Assembly: GCF_900156395.1 (NCBI RefSeq)
Contig: NZ_FTNL01000023.1
Coordinates: forward strand, 1 to 64,000
Reading direction: 5' to 3'
Length of the DNA stretch: 64,000 nt
DNA from: Fluoribacter gormanii
GTDB taxonomy: Bacteria > Pseudomonadota > Gammaproteobacteria > Legionellales > Legionellaceae
Part shown: positions 29,558 to 39,800 of the stretch, piece by piece
Layout of the letters: the number at the start of each line of letters is the position of its first letter
Position numbering within the stretch: position 1 is the first letter of the stretch
Translations under genes and position numbers: made by a program
Notes under the pieces: model-generated
Databases searched by the model: none
The model's input: the letters and a program-made list of their open reading frames with translations, nothing else
What the model was told of the DNA's origin: nothing

Positions 29558-30229
29558 ATGTTGGTTCCTGAAATATCATTAATTGATCATCTACCAGGTT
29601 ACATTGGTTGGAAGGATTTAAACCGTTATTACTTAGGTGCAAACAAAGCCTTGCTAGAGTTTAAAGGTTTTAGTGATCTAGCCGAAGTTGTTGGTCAAAC
29701 AGATGAGGAGTTGTCTCCTTGGTCTGTTGATGAGAATAAAATGTTTCAACAGCAAGATTTGTGTGTATTAAACGGTGAAAAAGTATCAACAGTACATTTT
29801 GATTCAAAGACAAGTGACATTTTCTTTTTAGAAAAATGTCCTCTAACAGACCCAAACAATAACGTAACTGGGTTGATTTATTATTGCCGTCCTTGCCAGA
29901 AGAATGAGTTTTTTAGTCTGTTAAGACAGTTCGATGATAAATTGCATTTAAACACCAACCATTACACACTGAATGGCAACGAAAATAAATATGGATTATC
30001 AAGTCGTGAGTGTGAATGTGTTTTTTTATTAATAAGGGGTAAATCCGCAAAAGAGATAGGGGTTTTGCTTTCTCTATCAAAACGAACAATAGAGTCCTAC
30101 ATAGAAAATATTAAAAATAAAATGGATTGTAAGAATAAAGCTGAAATACTTGTAAAAGCAGTGTTAAATGGCTATCACAATTACATCCCCGCACGATTCA
30201 GGCTGGCTGCTATTATAAAAACTCTTTAA
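29558..30229 (+). CDS. LuxR-type regulator with PAS-like N-terminal domain
   Basis: 223 residues: a PAS-like sensor (GYIGWKDLNRYYLGANKALL, then VVGQTDEELSPW) followed by a LuxR/FixJ-type helix-turn-helix (LSSRECECVFLLIRGKSAKE, then SKRTIESYIENIKNKMDCKN). No receiver domain is present, so it likely senses a small signal directly. GGAGG nine bases before ATG 29558 fixes the start. The gene lies upstream of the cAMP phosphodiesterase on the same strand. An 18-bp perfect palindrome between them is a candidate binding site. The 338 bp before it (29220-29557) contain divergent promoters but no gene I can see. Confidence 0.85.
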   Translation: MLVPEISLIDHLPGYIGWKDLNRYYLGANKALLEFKGFSDLAEVVGQTDEELSPWSVDENKMFQQQDLCVLNGEKVSTVHFDSKTSDIFFLEKCPLTDPNNNVTGLIYYCRPCQKNEFFSLLRQFDDKLHLNTNHYTLNGNENKYGLSSRECECVFLLIRGKSAKEIGVLLSLSKRTIESYIENIKNKMDCKNKAEILVKAVLNGYHNYIPARFRLAAIIKTL

Positions 30230-30246
30230 TACTTAGTGCTGCAGAT

Positions 30247-30264
30247 CACCGTATATATACGGTG
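30247..30264. promoter_or_regulatory. 18-bp perfect palindrome, candidate operator
   Basis: CACCGTATATATACGGTG is an exact palindrome located 65 bp before the cAMP phosphodiesterase start and 18 bp after the LuxR-type gene stop. Length and symmetry suit a dimeric LuxR-type regulator. It could also form a hairpin in RNA, but no T-run follows. Confidence 0.5.
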
Positions 30265-30328
30265 GTTGAATCAAGCCTAAAAACTATATTATTTACAAAA
30301 CTATCTGAATCATTTAAAGGAAATCCAT

Positions 30329-31312
30329 ATGCGACAGTTACTGATTACAATGTTTATTTTTCTGTTGTCTCATACCGCAAATTGTGCACCAGTCTTTGAA
30401 ATTATACCTCTTGGAGTCTATGGTGGTTTAAACGATGGAAATTTATCAGCCTATTTATTAAAGACGATTGAGAGCGAAAATTATGCGGCTCTTGATGGGG
30501 GAAGTTTGGTGCGTGGGCTTAAAGTTGCAGTTGATAAACAGTCAGTGCGTAATAAAAATATTGAAGATTTGCTGCAAAAACATATTCCAGCATACCTCAT
30601 TTCTCACGCACATCTTGATCATCTTATGGGGCTTGTGATGGCGCAACCTGAATTGCGCGAGCAGCAAACAATTATGGCACGCGAAGAAACAATGCAGGCA
30701 TTGCAAAACAATGTTTTTAACTGGTCTGTTTGGGGGAATTTTGGCGATCAAGGAGAAATTCCGCATTTGAATTATCAGCATTATCAAACCATGCCATTAC
30801 TGCAGTGGGTTGCAATTCCTAATACGGGTCTGCAGGTAAAAGTATTCCCTTTGAGTCATGGCGGAATGGCATCGAGTGCTTTTTTAATCCGTTATAAGAC
30901 TGAATATATTTTATATTTTGGTGATACTGGCGCTGATCGCATAGAACAATCGACAAACATGGCGAGTATTTGGAACGAGATCGCGCCACTGATAAGAAAT
31001 AAGCAGCTTCATGCCATCATGTTAGAGTGCTCATTTCTAAACTCACAACCAGATAACAAATTATTTGGCCATTTAAAACCAAACTTATTTATGGCTGAAT
31101 TGCGACAATTGGCATCGATTGTTGATCCTTTAGATGTAAGAAACTCACTACGAGGATTACCAGTTGTTGTTACTCACATCAAACCCAAATTAGCGGACTT
31201 TTCAAATCCTAAGGATGATGTAGGCAGGCAGGTTATAAACGAGTTGTCCCAGGAAAATGATATTGGTGTAGAGTTTATTAAACCTGAGCAAGGCGTACTG
31301 TTAATTTTATAA
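30329..31312 (+). CDS. Exported class II cAMP phosphodiesterase (metallo-beta-lactamase fold)
   Basis: 327 residues with a signal peptide (RQLLITMFIFLLSHTANCA). The class II cyclic nucleotide phosphodiesterase layout follows: EIIPLGVYGGLNDGNLSAYL, DGGSLVRGL, the metal motif ISHAHLDHLMGLV, FPLSHGG, YFGDTGADRI, ECSFLN and VVTHIKP. Enzymes of this class hydrolyse cyclic AMP to AMP; bacterial ones (CpdP) are often periplasmic. Export would place it against external or host-derived cAMP, which is an inference. AAGGA precedes ATG 30329. It may be controlled by the LuxR-type regulator just upstream. Confidence 0.88.
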   Translation: MRQLLITMFIFLLSHTANCAPVFEIIPLGVYGGLNDGNLSAYLLKTIESENYAALDGGSLVRGLKVAVDKQSVRNKNIEDLLQKHIPAYLISHAHLDHLMGLVMAQPELREQQTIMAREETMQALQNNVFNWSVWGNFGDQGEIPHLNYQHYQTMPLLQWVAIPNTGLQVKVFPLSHGGMASSAFLIRYKTEYILYFGDTGADRIEQSTNMASIWNEIAPLIRNKQLHAIMLECSFLNSQPDNKLFGHLKPNLFMAELRQLASIVDPLDVRNSLRGLPVVVTHIKPKLADFSNPKDDVGRQVINELSQENDIGVEFIKPEQGVLLIL

Positions 31313-31349
31313 TAGATGCGATTTCGCAACAGTCCAGAGTAAATAGGCA

Positions 31350-31388
31350 GGGGGGGATTTGATCTAATGTATCCTCCCCTTTTTTTAA
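31350..31388 (+). terminator. Rho-independent terminator after the cAMP phosphodiesterase
   Basis: GGGGGGGAT (31350-31358) pairs with ATCCTCCCC (31371-31379), with one G-T pair, and a run of seven or more T follows. It lies 38 bp after the stop codon. Confidence 0.8.
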
Positions 31389-31412
31389 AATACAAGAGTT
31401 TTTAATAATCTG

Positions 31413-31500
31413 ATGTCATTTCCGCGCAGGCAAGAATCCATCTCACAAACAAAGTACTGAACTAACTTGATGGATAGATTCCCGCCTGCGCGGGAATGAC
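31413..31500. repeat. REP/BIME-like repeat, copy B (more complete)
   Basis: Left arm ATTTCCGCGCAGGCAAGAAT is a decayed palindrome. A roughly 40-bp spacer is shared with copy A (CTCACAAACAAAGTA, CTTGATGGATAGA). The right arm GATTCCCGCCTGCGCGGGAA is a complete palindrome. Each copy has one decayed arm, but on opposite sides. No gene is seen in 31389-31664. Confidence 0.8.
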
Positions 31501-31664
31501 ACAATATAAACGATTCACTCATTAATGACTCAAAGACTGTTCAAAAAAGGTGACAATACCTCAGGTCGTTTGACACAACACTCAAATTCACTACTGATTG
31601 TTGTATCATATGAACCTTAAGTTACTGATAAAGAGAAACAGTCCAATCAATCAAAATGAGGCAA

Positions 31665-33596
31665 TTAGTAAACAGGCTCCACAAGTGTCAATTGATAATT
31701 ACTATCCAATTCATCCAGTGCGCTCTTTATACATTTTTGACTTGGAGACATCCCATTTTGATCGCATAGAAAACCAAGCATCCTCATAGATTGTGAATAG
31801 AATAAATTCATAATACTCTGATGTTTGAAGACTGGGTGCAATAAAGCTCGTTGCAAATAATCGCACTTCGATTCATTATCCCAATCATCTCTCTTCATAA
31901 CTGCTTCTATGATTTGCTGAGCAGCGATTAAACTTATGAACTCTAGTTGTTCACTATTATAGGTATTCATTAAACGATCAAGCTCATTCGTTAAATTACT
32001 CACTAAATCGATATAAGCTGGAGTAGGTTGATCTGAGGACATTGGCGACAAATCCAGGAACTTGGCGCCGGTTAGTTTGGTATTGTTCAAACGAACATTT
32101 GTTAAATTCGCGCCAATAAGTATTGCACCGCTTAGATCCGCTCCACTTAAATCAGCATGAGATAAATTAATTCCCCTCATATCAGCATATGTTAAGTTGG
32201 CATGTTTTAAATGGGCGCCACTTGCATTAGCATCAACTAATCGTGAGTATTCCATATTCACATTCTTGCCTTCCAACCAAACATGGGTAAGTATTGCCTG
32301 CTGGAGGTTGGCTCTTGAAAAATTAATATGATTTCCTTCCGGAGAGCTTTCATTAACCTTTGAAAGACAAGTCTGATTCAGATTGGCTCGATTAAGTTGA
32401 GCATTACTAAAATCAATTTCGCTATTAGGAATGCAATATGCATTACTAAGAATTGCTTCATCCAAAACAGCATGATTAAAGCGTATGCAACCAGACAAGG
32501 TGGCTTTTTGCATACTCGTGCCGATTAGCGAGCTCCGAGTAAAATCAACATTCTTTATATCTGAACTCGATAGATTACTCCCATTAATAAGCGAATCAGA
32601 AAGAGTTACATTATTCAACATAGAGTGTGCTAGTTGGCTATTCGATAATTGTGATGCAATTAAGTTGGCATTTATTATTTTTGTTCTTGCTAAATACAAT
32701 CCATTCCATTGCGCTCTTGGCAAACTTAGATTAGTGATGTTGAGAATTGGTCCGTCCAAATAATCAATTGGAAGTAGCGCATAGGGTTCTGCATTATGTC
32801 GCGCAAGTTGAAAAGACATCTCTTCGCTCAAAAAGAAACTCAATTCATCTGAAAGGTCAGAGTCTGCGTTAGATTTTAGTAGATTGACTTTTGCCATTGA
32901 GTGTTTAAGCAATAAGTATTGATATCTATCTTTTGGTTGGCTATCCTCTCGCAGGCCAGGGTGCAGTGTGATGGCTTGGGTGATTGCGTTTAAAGTCCTT
33001 TCTGGAAGTGTCATGATATCTTTTGCCGTAGCAAATGCTGTATAAAACAAAAACTCATCCAAACTAAGTGGGCTTTCTTGGGCTTTTATGGTTAGTTTAT
33101 CGATCAATCCCACTTTATAAAACAAAGCCGAAATTGCTACAAAATTTTTAGAGGAATTAAAACATGCTTTAAGTGTATTCATCGGTACTTTAATGATTTC
33201 ACTCGAAATTGCAGGTATATTATATCCTATAAGTTCAATCAATTTATTGAGGGCTATATTGATCCCGACCTGTTGCTGTGGAGCAGTCTGGTTGTATTGA
33301 TTAAGTAATAAAAACAATGTGGAAAGTCTTTTCAGAGGATTCTGAATCCTATCTTGAATAATATTTAATATAAACGTGTCGGCTCCTTTTTGCCTACGCA
33401 TGAACTCCAAACACCAATCATTAAACTCAATGGCCGATTCGATCCCGATTAATCTATTTTTTAGTTCCCATTTTATTTCATCAGGAATAGGTCCATCGGG
33501 GCCTACAACTGCATTTATCATTTTATTAATTTCTTCAATTGATTCACATTGAGAAACTATTTCTTCAAGAATGGGTGGTGGAAGTGAATGGGGCAT
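31665..33596 (-). CDS. Pentapeptide-repeat protein, likely effector
   Basis: About 643 residues. Residues ~300-520 are a run of pentapeptide repeats of the A(D/N)LxX type, clearest in LKHANLTYADMRGINLSHAD and LSGADLSGAILIGANLTNVR, which fold as a right-handed beta helix. The N-terminal 300 residues and C-terminal 110 residues are helical and unassigned. No membrane segment or signal peptide is present. Pentapeptide proteins can mimic DNA or serve as scaffolds; several are Legionella effectors, so that role is an inference. ATG 33596 with GGAG nine bases upstream is preferred over TTG 33611. Confidence 0.72.
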   Translation of the reverse strand: MPHSLPPPILEEIVSQCESIEEINKMINAVVGPDGPIPDEIKWELKNRLIGIESAIEFNDWCLEFMRRQKGADTFILNIIQDRIQNPLKRLSTLFLLLNQYNQTAPQQQVGINIALNKLIELIGYNIPAISSEIIKVPMNTLKACFNSSKNFVAISALFYKVGLIDKLTIKAQESPLSLDEFLFYTAFATAKDIMTLPERTLNAITQAITLHPGLREDSQPKDRYQYLLLKHSMAKVNLLKSNADSDLSDELSFFLSEEMSFQLARHNAEPYALLPIDYLDGPILNITNLSLPRAQWNGLYLARTKIINANLIASQLSNSQLAHSMLNNVTLSDSLINGSNLSSSDIKNVDFTRSSLIGTSMQKATLSGCIRFNHAVLDEAILSNAYCIPNSEIDFSNAQLNRANLNQTCLSKVNESSPEGNHINFSRANLQQAILTHVWLEGKNVNMEYSRLVDANASGAHLKHANLTYADMRGINLSHADLSGADLSGAILIGANLTNVRLNNTKLTGAKFLDLSPMSSDQPTPAYIDLVSNLTNELDRLMNTYNSEQLEFISLIAAQQIIEAVMKRDDWDNESKCDYLQRALLHPVFKHQSIMNLFYSQSMRMLGFLCDQNGMSPSQKCIKSALDELDSNYQLTLVEPVY

Positions 33597-33859
33597 GACA
33601 ATATTCTCCAACTATAAATGAGGCTTTATTGTACTTTTTGTTATTGAATTATTCAATGTATTGAATGAAACTCCATCTTCTAAAGTCTAGTCATAGCGCC
33701 GCATCGGTCTATAAGATTATTGCAAAACCAATAAGATGGTTTGCTCGCATAAGAACAAGAAGGGCGCTTAGGCAATTTTATGGAGTGGCTTTTTAGGTTG
33801 AGTTAGTCTGTTGAATGATAATTGGCAGCTGTCTTTTGAGCTAAGATATACCCAAGAGA

Positions 33860-33896
33860 CCGCTGCCAGCAATGAGGGTAGGCGTTGCTGCAGCGG
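33860..33896 (-). terminator. Hairpin after the uridine-kinase-like gene
   Basis: CCGCTGCCAGCAA (33860-33872) and TTGCTGCAGCGG (33885-33896) form a 12-bp stem with one bulged base, six bases beyond the minus-strand gene stop. Downstream the tract is only mildly T-rich. Confidence 0.55.
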
Positions 33897-33901
33897 ATGG
33901 A

Positions 33902-34474
33902 TTAGTTAGATAACGGCGAAACTCCAAATAGAACAGTATTAGCAGTACTATCTGTTTGCTTATCTTGTGATTCAGGTTTCCAGAACATATCTCTCAATGA
34001 ATCAGATAGAACTTGGTGTTTCTTTAACGTTTTATCATCTTCATTAATAAGCAAATCAATTAACTTATCATTTGAACTTGCTTGCGGGCGGCGCAGCGCA
34101 GCATATTTGGCAGATAATCTAACTTTTTCATTTAAAGGCTGAATCTGAGTAAAATAGTAATTCAGTTCCTCTTCAAGAATCAGTTCGTTTGTAGCGAATG
34201 ATTTTAAATAGCGACTTAGACATAGATCTGAATCCAGCTCAAGAAACACCTTGATATCAAATGTTGAACGTAATTGTTCATCTAAAAAAATATCAGCTCC
34301 AAAAATAATGATATCGCCCTGCGTATTTTTGATCGCAGATAATAACAAATCGCTCGACTCATAAGCAGAACTATCAATCAATACAGTATTCTCTTTCTTT
34401 AACAAAGAATAACATTGTTCACTAAACGCCTTAAAATCACTTCCTATAGGTCCACAAACAGCCAATATTGTCAT
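33902..34474 (-). CDS. Uridine-kinase-like P-loop protein with degenerate Walker A
   Basis: About 190 residues. MTILAVCGPIGSDFKAFSEQ has the strand-loop-helix position of a uridine kinase P-loop, but the GKT/S of GxxxxGK(S/T) is replaced by DFK. The remainder follows the kinase layout: GDIIIFGADIFLDEQLRS, then IKVFLELDSDLCLSRYLK. Nucleotide binding is therefore doubtful, and it may be an inactive homologue. The tail is polar and ends TVLFGVSPLSN. The start could be ATG 34474 or ATG 34486; a GGTGAT element lies before the former. It is divergent from another P-loop kinase-like gene. Confidence 0.6.
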   Translation of the reverse strand: MTILAVCGPIGSDFKAFSEQCYSLLKKENTVLIDSSAYESSDLLLSAIKNTQGDIIIFGADIFLDEQLRSTFDIKVFLELDSDLCLSRYLKSFATNELILEEELNYYFTQIQPLNEKVRLSAKYAALRRPQASSNDKLIDLLINEDDKTLKKHQVLSDSLRDMFWKPESQDKQTDSTANTVLFGVSPLSN

Positions 34475-34696
34475 CACAATCACCATGGTGAATAAAAAAG
34501 CGGCAATTATACTTCTTTGTTAACCAATTTGAAATGATTGAATCATATTGTAATCAGCTTAGCGATGAACACGTCTTGGGATATAACAAGTTTGAGGCAT
34601 TTTGCCCTAACAACAGAAAGCCAAATTTTGTGAGGATAAGGTTGCGTCTTTTCAAGAAAAAAGGACAATGATTAAAAAACTCTATGAGGCAATCTT

Positions 34697-35212
34697 GTGA
34701 TGTTAATTATTTTTGGTGGATTACCTGGGACAGGAAAAACGACAATTTCCAAAATTATTGCTGAGCGCTTAAAAGCGGTTTACTTGCGCGTAGATACTAT
34801 TGAGCAAGCTTTAATTAACATAGATGGCTATCCAGGAGAATTGATAGTAGGTTCGGAAGGGTATTTAATCAGCTATGCAGTCGCTCGAGAGAATTTGTCT
34901 TTAGGCTTAAATGTTGTGGCTGACTCGGTTAATCCAATAGCGATAACACGCCAAGATTGGCAGCAGGTAGCAAAACAGACTGAATCAGATCTTATTGAGA
35001 TTGAACTCATTTGTTCCGATAAAATAGTGCATCAAAGTCGGGTAGAAGGGCGCATTGCAGATATCGAAGGCCATAAACTGCCTACATGGCAAGCCGTTTT
35101 GGAGCGTAATTATGAACCATGGGAAAGCACGCAAATTGTGATTGATACCTCAAAGTGTGGGATCGATGAGTCAGTAGAGATAATTATGAATTTTATAGAT
35201 TCCAGAGTGTAG
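34697..35212 (+). CDS. AAA-type P-loop kinase (zeta-toxin/APS-kinase-like)
   Basis: 171 residues with a perfect Walker A GGLPGTGKTTISK near the start. An acidic loop (LRVDTIEQAL), VVADSVNPI in the Walker B position and the lid-like RVEGRIADIEGHK follow. This is the layout of small AAA_33 kinases that phosphorylate small molecules, sugars or antibiotics. The substrate is unknown. GTG 34697 and ATG 34700 are adjacent starts; GAGG lies eight bases before the GTG. It stands alone between two divergent or separate genes. Confidence 0.75.
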   Translation: MMLIIFGGLPGTGKTTISKIIAERLKAVYLRVDTIEQALINIDGYPGELIVGSEGYLISYAVARENLSLGLNVVADSVNPIAITRQDWQQVAKQTESDLIEIELICSDKIVHQSRVEGRIADIEGHKLPTWQAVLERNYEPWESTQIVIDTSKCGIDESVEIIMNFIDSRV

Positions 35213-35213
35213 C

Positions 35214-35246
35214 AAACCTGGGCGAAATGAAGCCTAACCCGGGTTT
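35214..35246. terminator. Hairpin after the P-loop kinase gene
   Basis: AAACCTGGG (35214-35222) and CCCGGGTTT (35238-35246) pair over nine positions with one G-T pair, directly after the stop. The rest of 35247-35526 is the upstream region of the MFS gene, in which I see no gene. Confidence 0.5.
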
Positions 35247-35526
35247 AGTTCATAGGTAATATACTCAGGAACATACTAAAAATCAAAAAGTTAAAAGAGT
35301 TGTGGTTAAAATTCACCGCGTGCACCCAGTACTTTTCTTAAAACGCACCCAAATAGCGCAATGCTTGCTCTAGTTAAACGAGTTGTAACGTGGCTACATC
35401 GCACATTGCTTCTCAATGTGTACAAATACTGCTACAATTGTTTGAACTGCTGCAGTTTGTATGACGATTTAAGAATTATCCTTCTAAACAGCGCCTATTG
35501 TCCTATTTATCAAGAAGATACGTATT

Positions 35527-36753
35527 ATGGCATCAAGATCATTTCAGCTATCACTTGTAACTCTCATTATTATTTCATTATTAGGTTGCTGCATGGAAAT
35601 CGATATTTCCTTACCCAGTTTTCCGAGCATTATGACCTTTTTCGGTAGTACAGAAGCACAAGTACAAAGTACATTAAGCCTAAATTTTTTAGCATTCTGT
35701 CTCTCTGGTTTGTTGTATGGACCATTATCCGAAGCTATAGGGCGGCGTGGCTTGATGATTTTTGGAGCAACCTGTTTCTTAATCGGAGCCGTTGGTTGTG
35801 TGTTTTCATTTTCCATATACCAATTAATGTTTTGGCGTTTTATTCAAGGTTTAGGCGCCAGTAGTACGGTAGTACTGGGCTTTACCATGATATCTGATCG
35901 CTATAGTGGTGCTGTGGCTGCACATTATATTGGTAAAATTAATGCCTATGTCACTATTTTTATGGCAGCAGCTCCTGTTTTAGGCAGTGCGCTCATCAAT
36001 TATTTTACTTGGCGAGCTAATTTTACATTCATTGCAATTATTGCCTTGATTTCATGGCTTTTTTTGGTATGGCAATTACCGGAAACCAAAACAGAAAAGC
36101 AACCTTTAATGATTTCGACCATTTTTAATGACTATCGGACGGTGTGCACCCATGGCAAGTTTTTAGTTTATGCCAGCATGCCTAATATGTTAGTTACCGC
36201 TTATCTAACTTTTGTAGGTAGTGCTTCGTTTTATTACATTAATACGTGTAAATTATCTTATTTCCAATTCGCGATGCAACAAGGGTTAATTGTATTCATT
36301 TTTTCGCTTACCAGTTTTTATGCGGATAAAATAATTACACGAATTGGCAGCCGAAAAGCAGTCTATTTGGGGATGGTGTGTTGCATAATATCCATAGTGC
36401 TTCTCACTTATTTTGCGTTCCAATATCCGGATTATCCACGGTTGATTACATTGGCAATGTGCTGGATGGCGTTTGGTTGTGCTTTTCCAATGAGCGTAAC
36501 TTTTGCAAAATCATTAGAAATTTTACCAGATCTTAAAGGCGTATGTTCTTCTTTCATTATGTCGACCCGGTTGTTATTTTCTTCTGGAGCGGTCGCTTTA
36601 ACAGGATTTTTATTTGATGGTTCGATGCGTCCTGTTGTCCTCGTTATTGATGGAGTTATCCTTTTAGGAATGTGCATGTACATTATAATGGAGCGAATAA
36701 CTGTTCAGGATGAGGTGCTATCCAAAGCAGCCAGTAATGTTCCATTCATTTAA
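35527..36753 (+). CDS. MFS drug exporter (Bcr/CflA type)
   Basis: A 408-residue inner-membrane protein with about twelve hydrophobic segments. The family landmark between helices 2 and 3 is GLLYGPLSEAIGRRGLMIFG, and RFIQGLGASSTVVLG lies in helix 4. LLGCCMEIDISLPSFPSIM matches the DHA1 start (D and P positions). It is a proton-driven exporter, likely for small toxic compounds; the substrate is unknown. AAGAAG about nine bases before ATG 35527 serves as ribosome site. A short overlapping frame at 35361-35648 is not credible as a gene. Confidence 0.85.
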   Translation: MASRSFQLSLVTLIIISLLGCCMEIDISLPSFPSIMTFFGSTEAQVQSTLSLNFLAFCLSGLLYGPLSEAIGRRGLMIFGATCFLIGAVGCVFSFSIYQLMFWRFIQGLGASSTVVLGFTMISDRYSGAVAAHYIGKINAYVTIFMAAAPVLGSALINYFTWRANFTFIAIIALISWLFLVWQLPETKTEKQPLMISTIFNDYRTVCTHGKFLVYASMPNMLVTAYLTFVGSASFYYINTCKLSYFQFAMQQGLIVFIFSLTSFYADKIITRIGSRKAVYLGMVCCIISIVLLTYFAFQYPDYPRLITLAMCWMAFGCAFPMSVTFAKSLEILPDLKGVCSSFIMSTRLLFSSGAVALTGFLFDGSMRPVVLVIDGVILLGMCMYIIMERITVQDEVLSKAASNVPFI

Positions 36754-36795
36754 ACTTCAAGCATGAACTCCATCGATCTACAGAAGAAGATATTT

Positions 36796-36826
36796 TTGAC
36801 CAAGTACCGGATCAAGTTTTGGTCAA
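36796..36826. terminator. Hairpin between convergent MFS and coiled-coil genes
   Basis: TTGACCAA (36796-36803) and TTGGTCAA (36819-36826) form a perfect 8-bp stem in the 119-bp convergent gap. Confidence 0.5.
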
Positions 36827-36872
36827 TTTGACCTGACAGATACTTCTAAAAAAATTGGTACTTGCAATAAAT

Positions 36873-39800
36873 TTAGTTGCTCTTAGGTGTATCCAGACTT
36901 ATTGCTTCGTCAGACTCTTTAAATCGATCTGTGATGGCGTTGATTCTGGTCTTGTAATCTTGCGTCACTTTACCTACAGCACGCTCATACTTAAACTCCC
37001 AACCCCAATTTTTGTAGAGCTCTGCAATTGCCTCCATGACCATATTATACGCTTTATCCATTGCATCAAGGCCTGCATCATCAAGCGCATCATAGTGCGT
37101 CTTATCGAAGCATTGAGAAACTGTAGTAGGTAATTCCGTAAGGAAATTTGATGCTTCATCTATTGTGGCTTTAAATTTTTCAGGGTCTCGATAAAATGTA
37201 TCAAGATCAAGATTGCGTAATATTTTTTCCCCATCCTCAAATAGGTTAATCATATTTTTATTTACAGCCCTCAATAGCTTTTTGTGCTCTTCAGTCAGAT
37301 CTTCGCTGTACTTAAAAGTCTTAATAATGCCTTCATTTAATTCACCAAGTACTTTCATTGCCTCGGTCAATTTTTTATATTTTTCACTGACTTCCTGTTT
37401 ACGCATATTTTCTAATCTTTGATATAGTTCGCGTCCTTCATCTAAAATTTGTCTATTATCCTGCAACCCCGTTAATAGATTTTTATAATCAATATCGGGA
37501 TCAAAACCATGCTCCTTTACTTTTTCCAATTGAGCGCGATTAGCTCGATATTGACTTAAGTTTTCTTCCACTTGGCGATTCTTTATAAGATTGTTAATTT
37601 GCACCCATTCATCAACTTGCTTTGCTCCATAAAAGCCCGGATTATAGGGTTTTGATTCACTGGGGTAGGCTTCTAGTACCTTATCTATCATCCCAATCCA
37701 TTTCTTATGAATTTCAGATAGCCTTTCACCTTGTGCAGCACATTGGTTTAACCTGCTTACGAGATCAAAGCACTGCTCAGCATCCTGAGGCGCAGTTAAA
37801 ATAATGCGTTTGATTTCTTCGTCTAAGTTCGTCGACCTTACCTCTTGAAGGAATTGTTTATCCTCTTCAGAAATGAGTTGAGCACTTGTTTCTCCTAACG
37901 ATTCTTGCAAAAAGTTCGACCACTTTAAAAAATCCTCACTTTTTTCTATGAAAGAATAAAAATCTTGGGGAAAGCTTAGTCTTTGCAAAGAAACCGACTC
38001 CTCTTTTAATCGGTGATTCTCGGCATTTTCACTAATTTTTCCTTGTACTCGTTGTAGCTTTTCTTCCGCATCAGTTGTTGCATCCTGCTTACCAAGATTG
38101 TTTGCTAAGGATTGTCCCAATGCAATTTGCTGTATTTCATAAAAGTGATTAAAACTATAATAAACCTGCTGTTGTTTTAGTTCGTTTACCTTCTTTTCAA
38201 TAAAGCTCAAATTACGTTCAGAAAGAAAATCGTAAATGGGGAGTGATGCCACAAATTGCTTTAAGCCCAGTAAATCGTTCATTATTTGAGATTGTGGATT
38301 GACAGCTTGTTCTATTTCAATTTGCTTTTGAATTACGGCTAACCAATGCACTTTGAACGCCGTGGTAATGAGATCTCGGCTGGACCTTAATGCAGATAAC
38401 TCTGAGAGATTATTATGTTGAGCTGGCTCGCTGCTTGGAATATCCATGTCTCGTTGTCGGTAATGATAAGTATCCAGCTCCTGACGCAAAAATGCTTCAA
38501 GGTCACCCTGATTGTGTATATCCATCAAGATCTGTATCTGTCGGTCGTCATTGCTTACTTGTCTGGCAATCTCCTCGGAAAATTGCAGTTCAGTAAGAAA
38601 TGTTGGCATTGTCTTAATATCAACGTCTGGATATTGCTGTTTAAAATCATTTTGTATTCGGGAGCGATTCTCATAGATTCTTTTAATCGCACTATCGAGT
38701 TCATCGGTATCACCAGAGGCAACAGAAATAAATGCATGCATTTGATTAAATAAGGTAAAGGGATTCACTTGCGAAGAAGCGGCTTGAGTGCCAAAAGCCA
38801 TGGCGTCTTCAAAATTCGCAATGTCTGTTGCATTGTATTTTGGTGAATACGTGGCGATACCTCTTGTTAGTGTAATATCGGCGAATTCGGCAAGCTGTTT
38901 GCAATAGGCGATTAGCTCTTCGCGTGACCAAAGGGTTAGATCACTAGTCCCTTTATCAAAGTCAATATCTTCTTCGACAACAAGCAAATCCTCTTGATTA
39001 AGAATTTCTTTAAGTCGGTTGTATTGGTCAAGATCAATTGTTAGGTGGACATCTCGATAATTTGGAGCATCCCTTAACTGTTCCATGCTGTTTAATAGAG
39101 GATCTGCACTAGATTGAATCTTGTTGCATAAAATCCTAAAGTGCTGCTGGGCCACTTTTGGAGTTACTTTGGCTTTGAGCAGAGCCTCATTCAAACGTTT
39201 AATCGTTGAGTTAATAGCATCCAGCGCTTCTTCAACTTGTTTAACAGGGGCATGAGTCAAATCCTCCTCGAATCGAGGGATTACAGCGTCCAGAAGCTGA
39301 ATTGCGTCATGTTGTACGTCTTGGTTTTTAAATTGAGTATGGGGTAACTTCAGGGCTTCGTGAGCTTCAAGAAGCATGTTCCTTTTAGTCGCGAATTCCT
39401 CTCTTAATCGATTTTCTCTTTTTTGTTCAGGAATTCTTTCTTCAATTTTTTTGAAAATATTCTTTATCTTTTCTTCTGCTGTGTTTAATTCAAAAACACT
39501 GTTTAACAGATGGCTGTAATCTCCAAGATCTGGTTTGGTGACCGCCTTGATTTTTTTATGTGCACTGACTAATTGTCCGATTAACCGATCCATCTCTTGT
39601 TTCATTGCGTCAATTTCAGGACCATTTTTGTTCTTTAATTCCAAAACAAGTTTTTCTTCAAGGTCGGCCGCTTCTTTTACAAGTGGCTCGTAGCGTGCAT
39701 CAAATTCTCCTTTTTTTGCTCTAAATAATTCATCTTGTTTATCGGATTTATTAAAATCTACTAATACCTCATCGATTGCCATTATTTTATTAATTATCGG

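Noticed and set aside
35361-35648. 95-residue plus-strand frame upstream of the MFS gene
   Set aside because: It runs into the MFS gene in another frame, has no ribosome site, and its sequence looks random and Cys/Tyr-rich.
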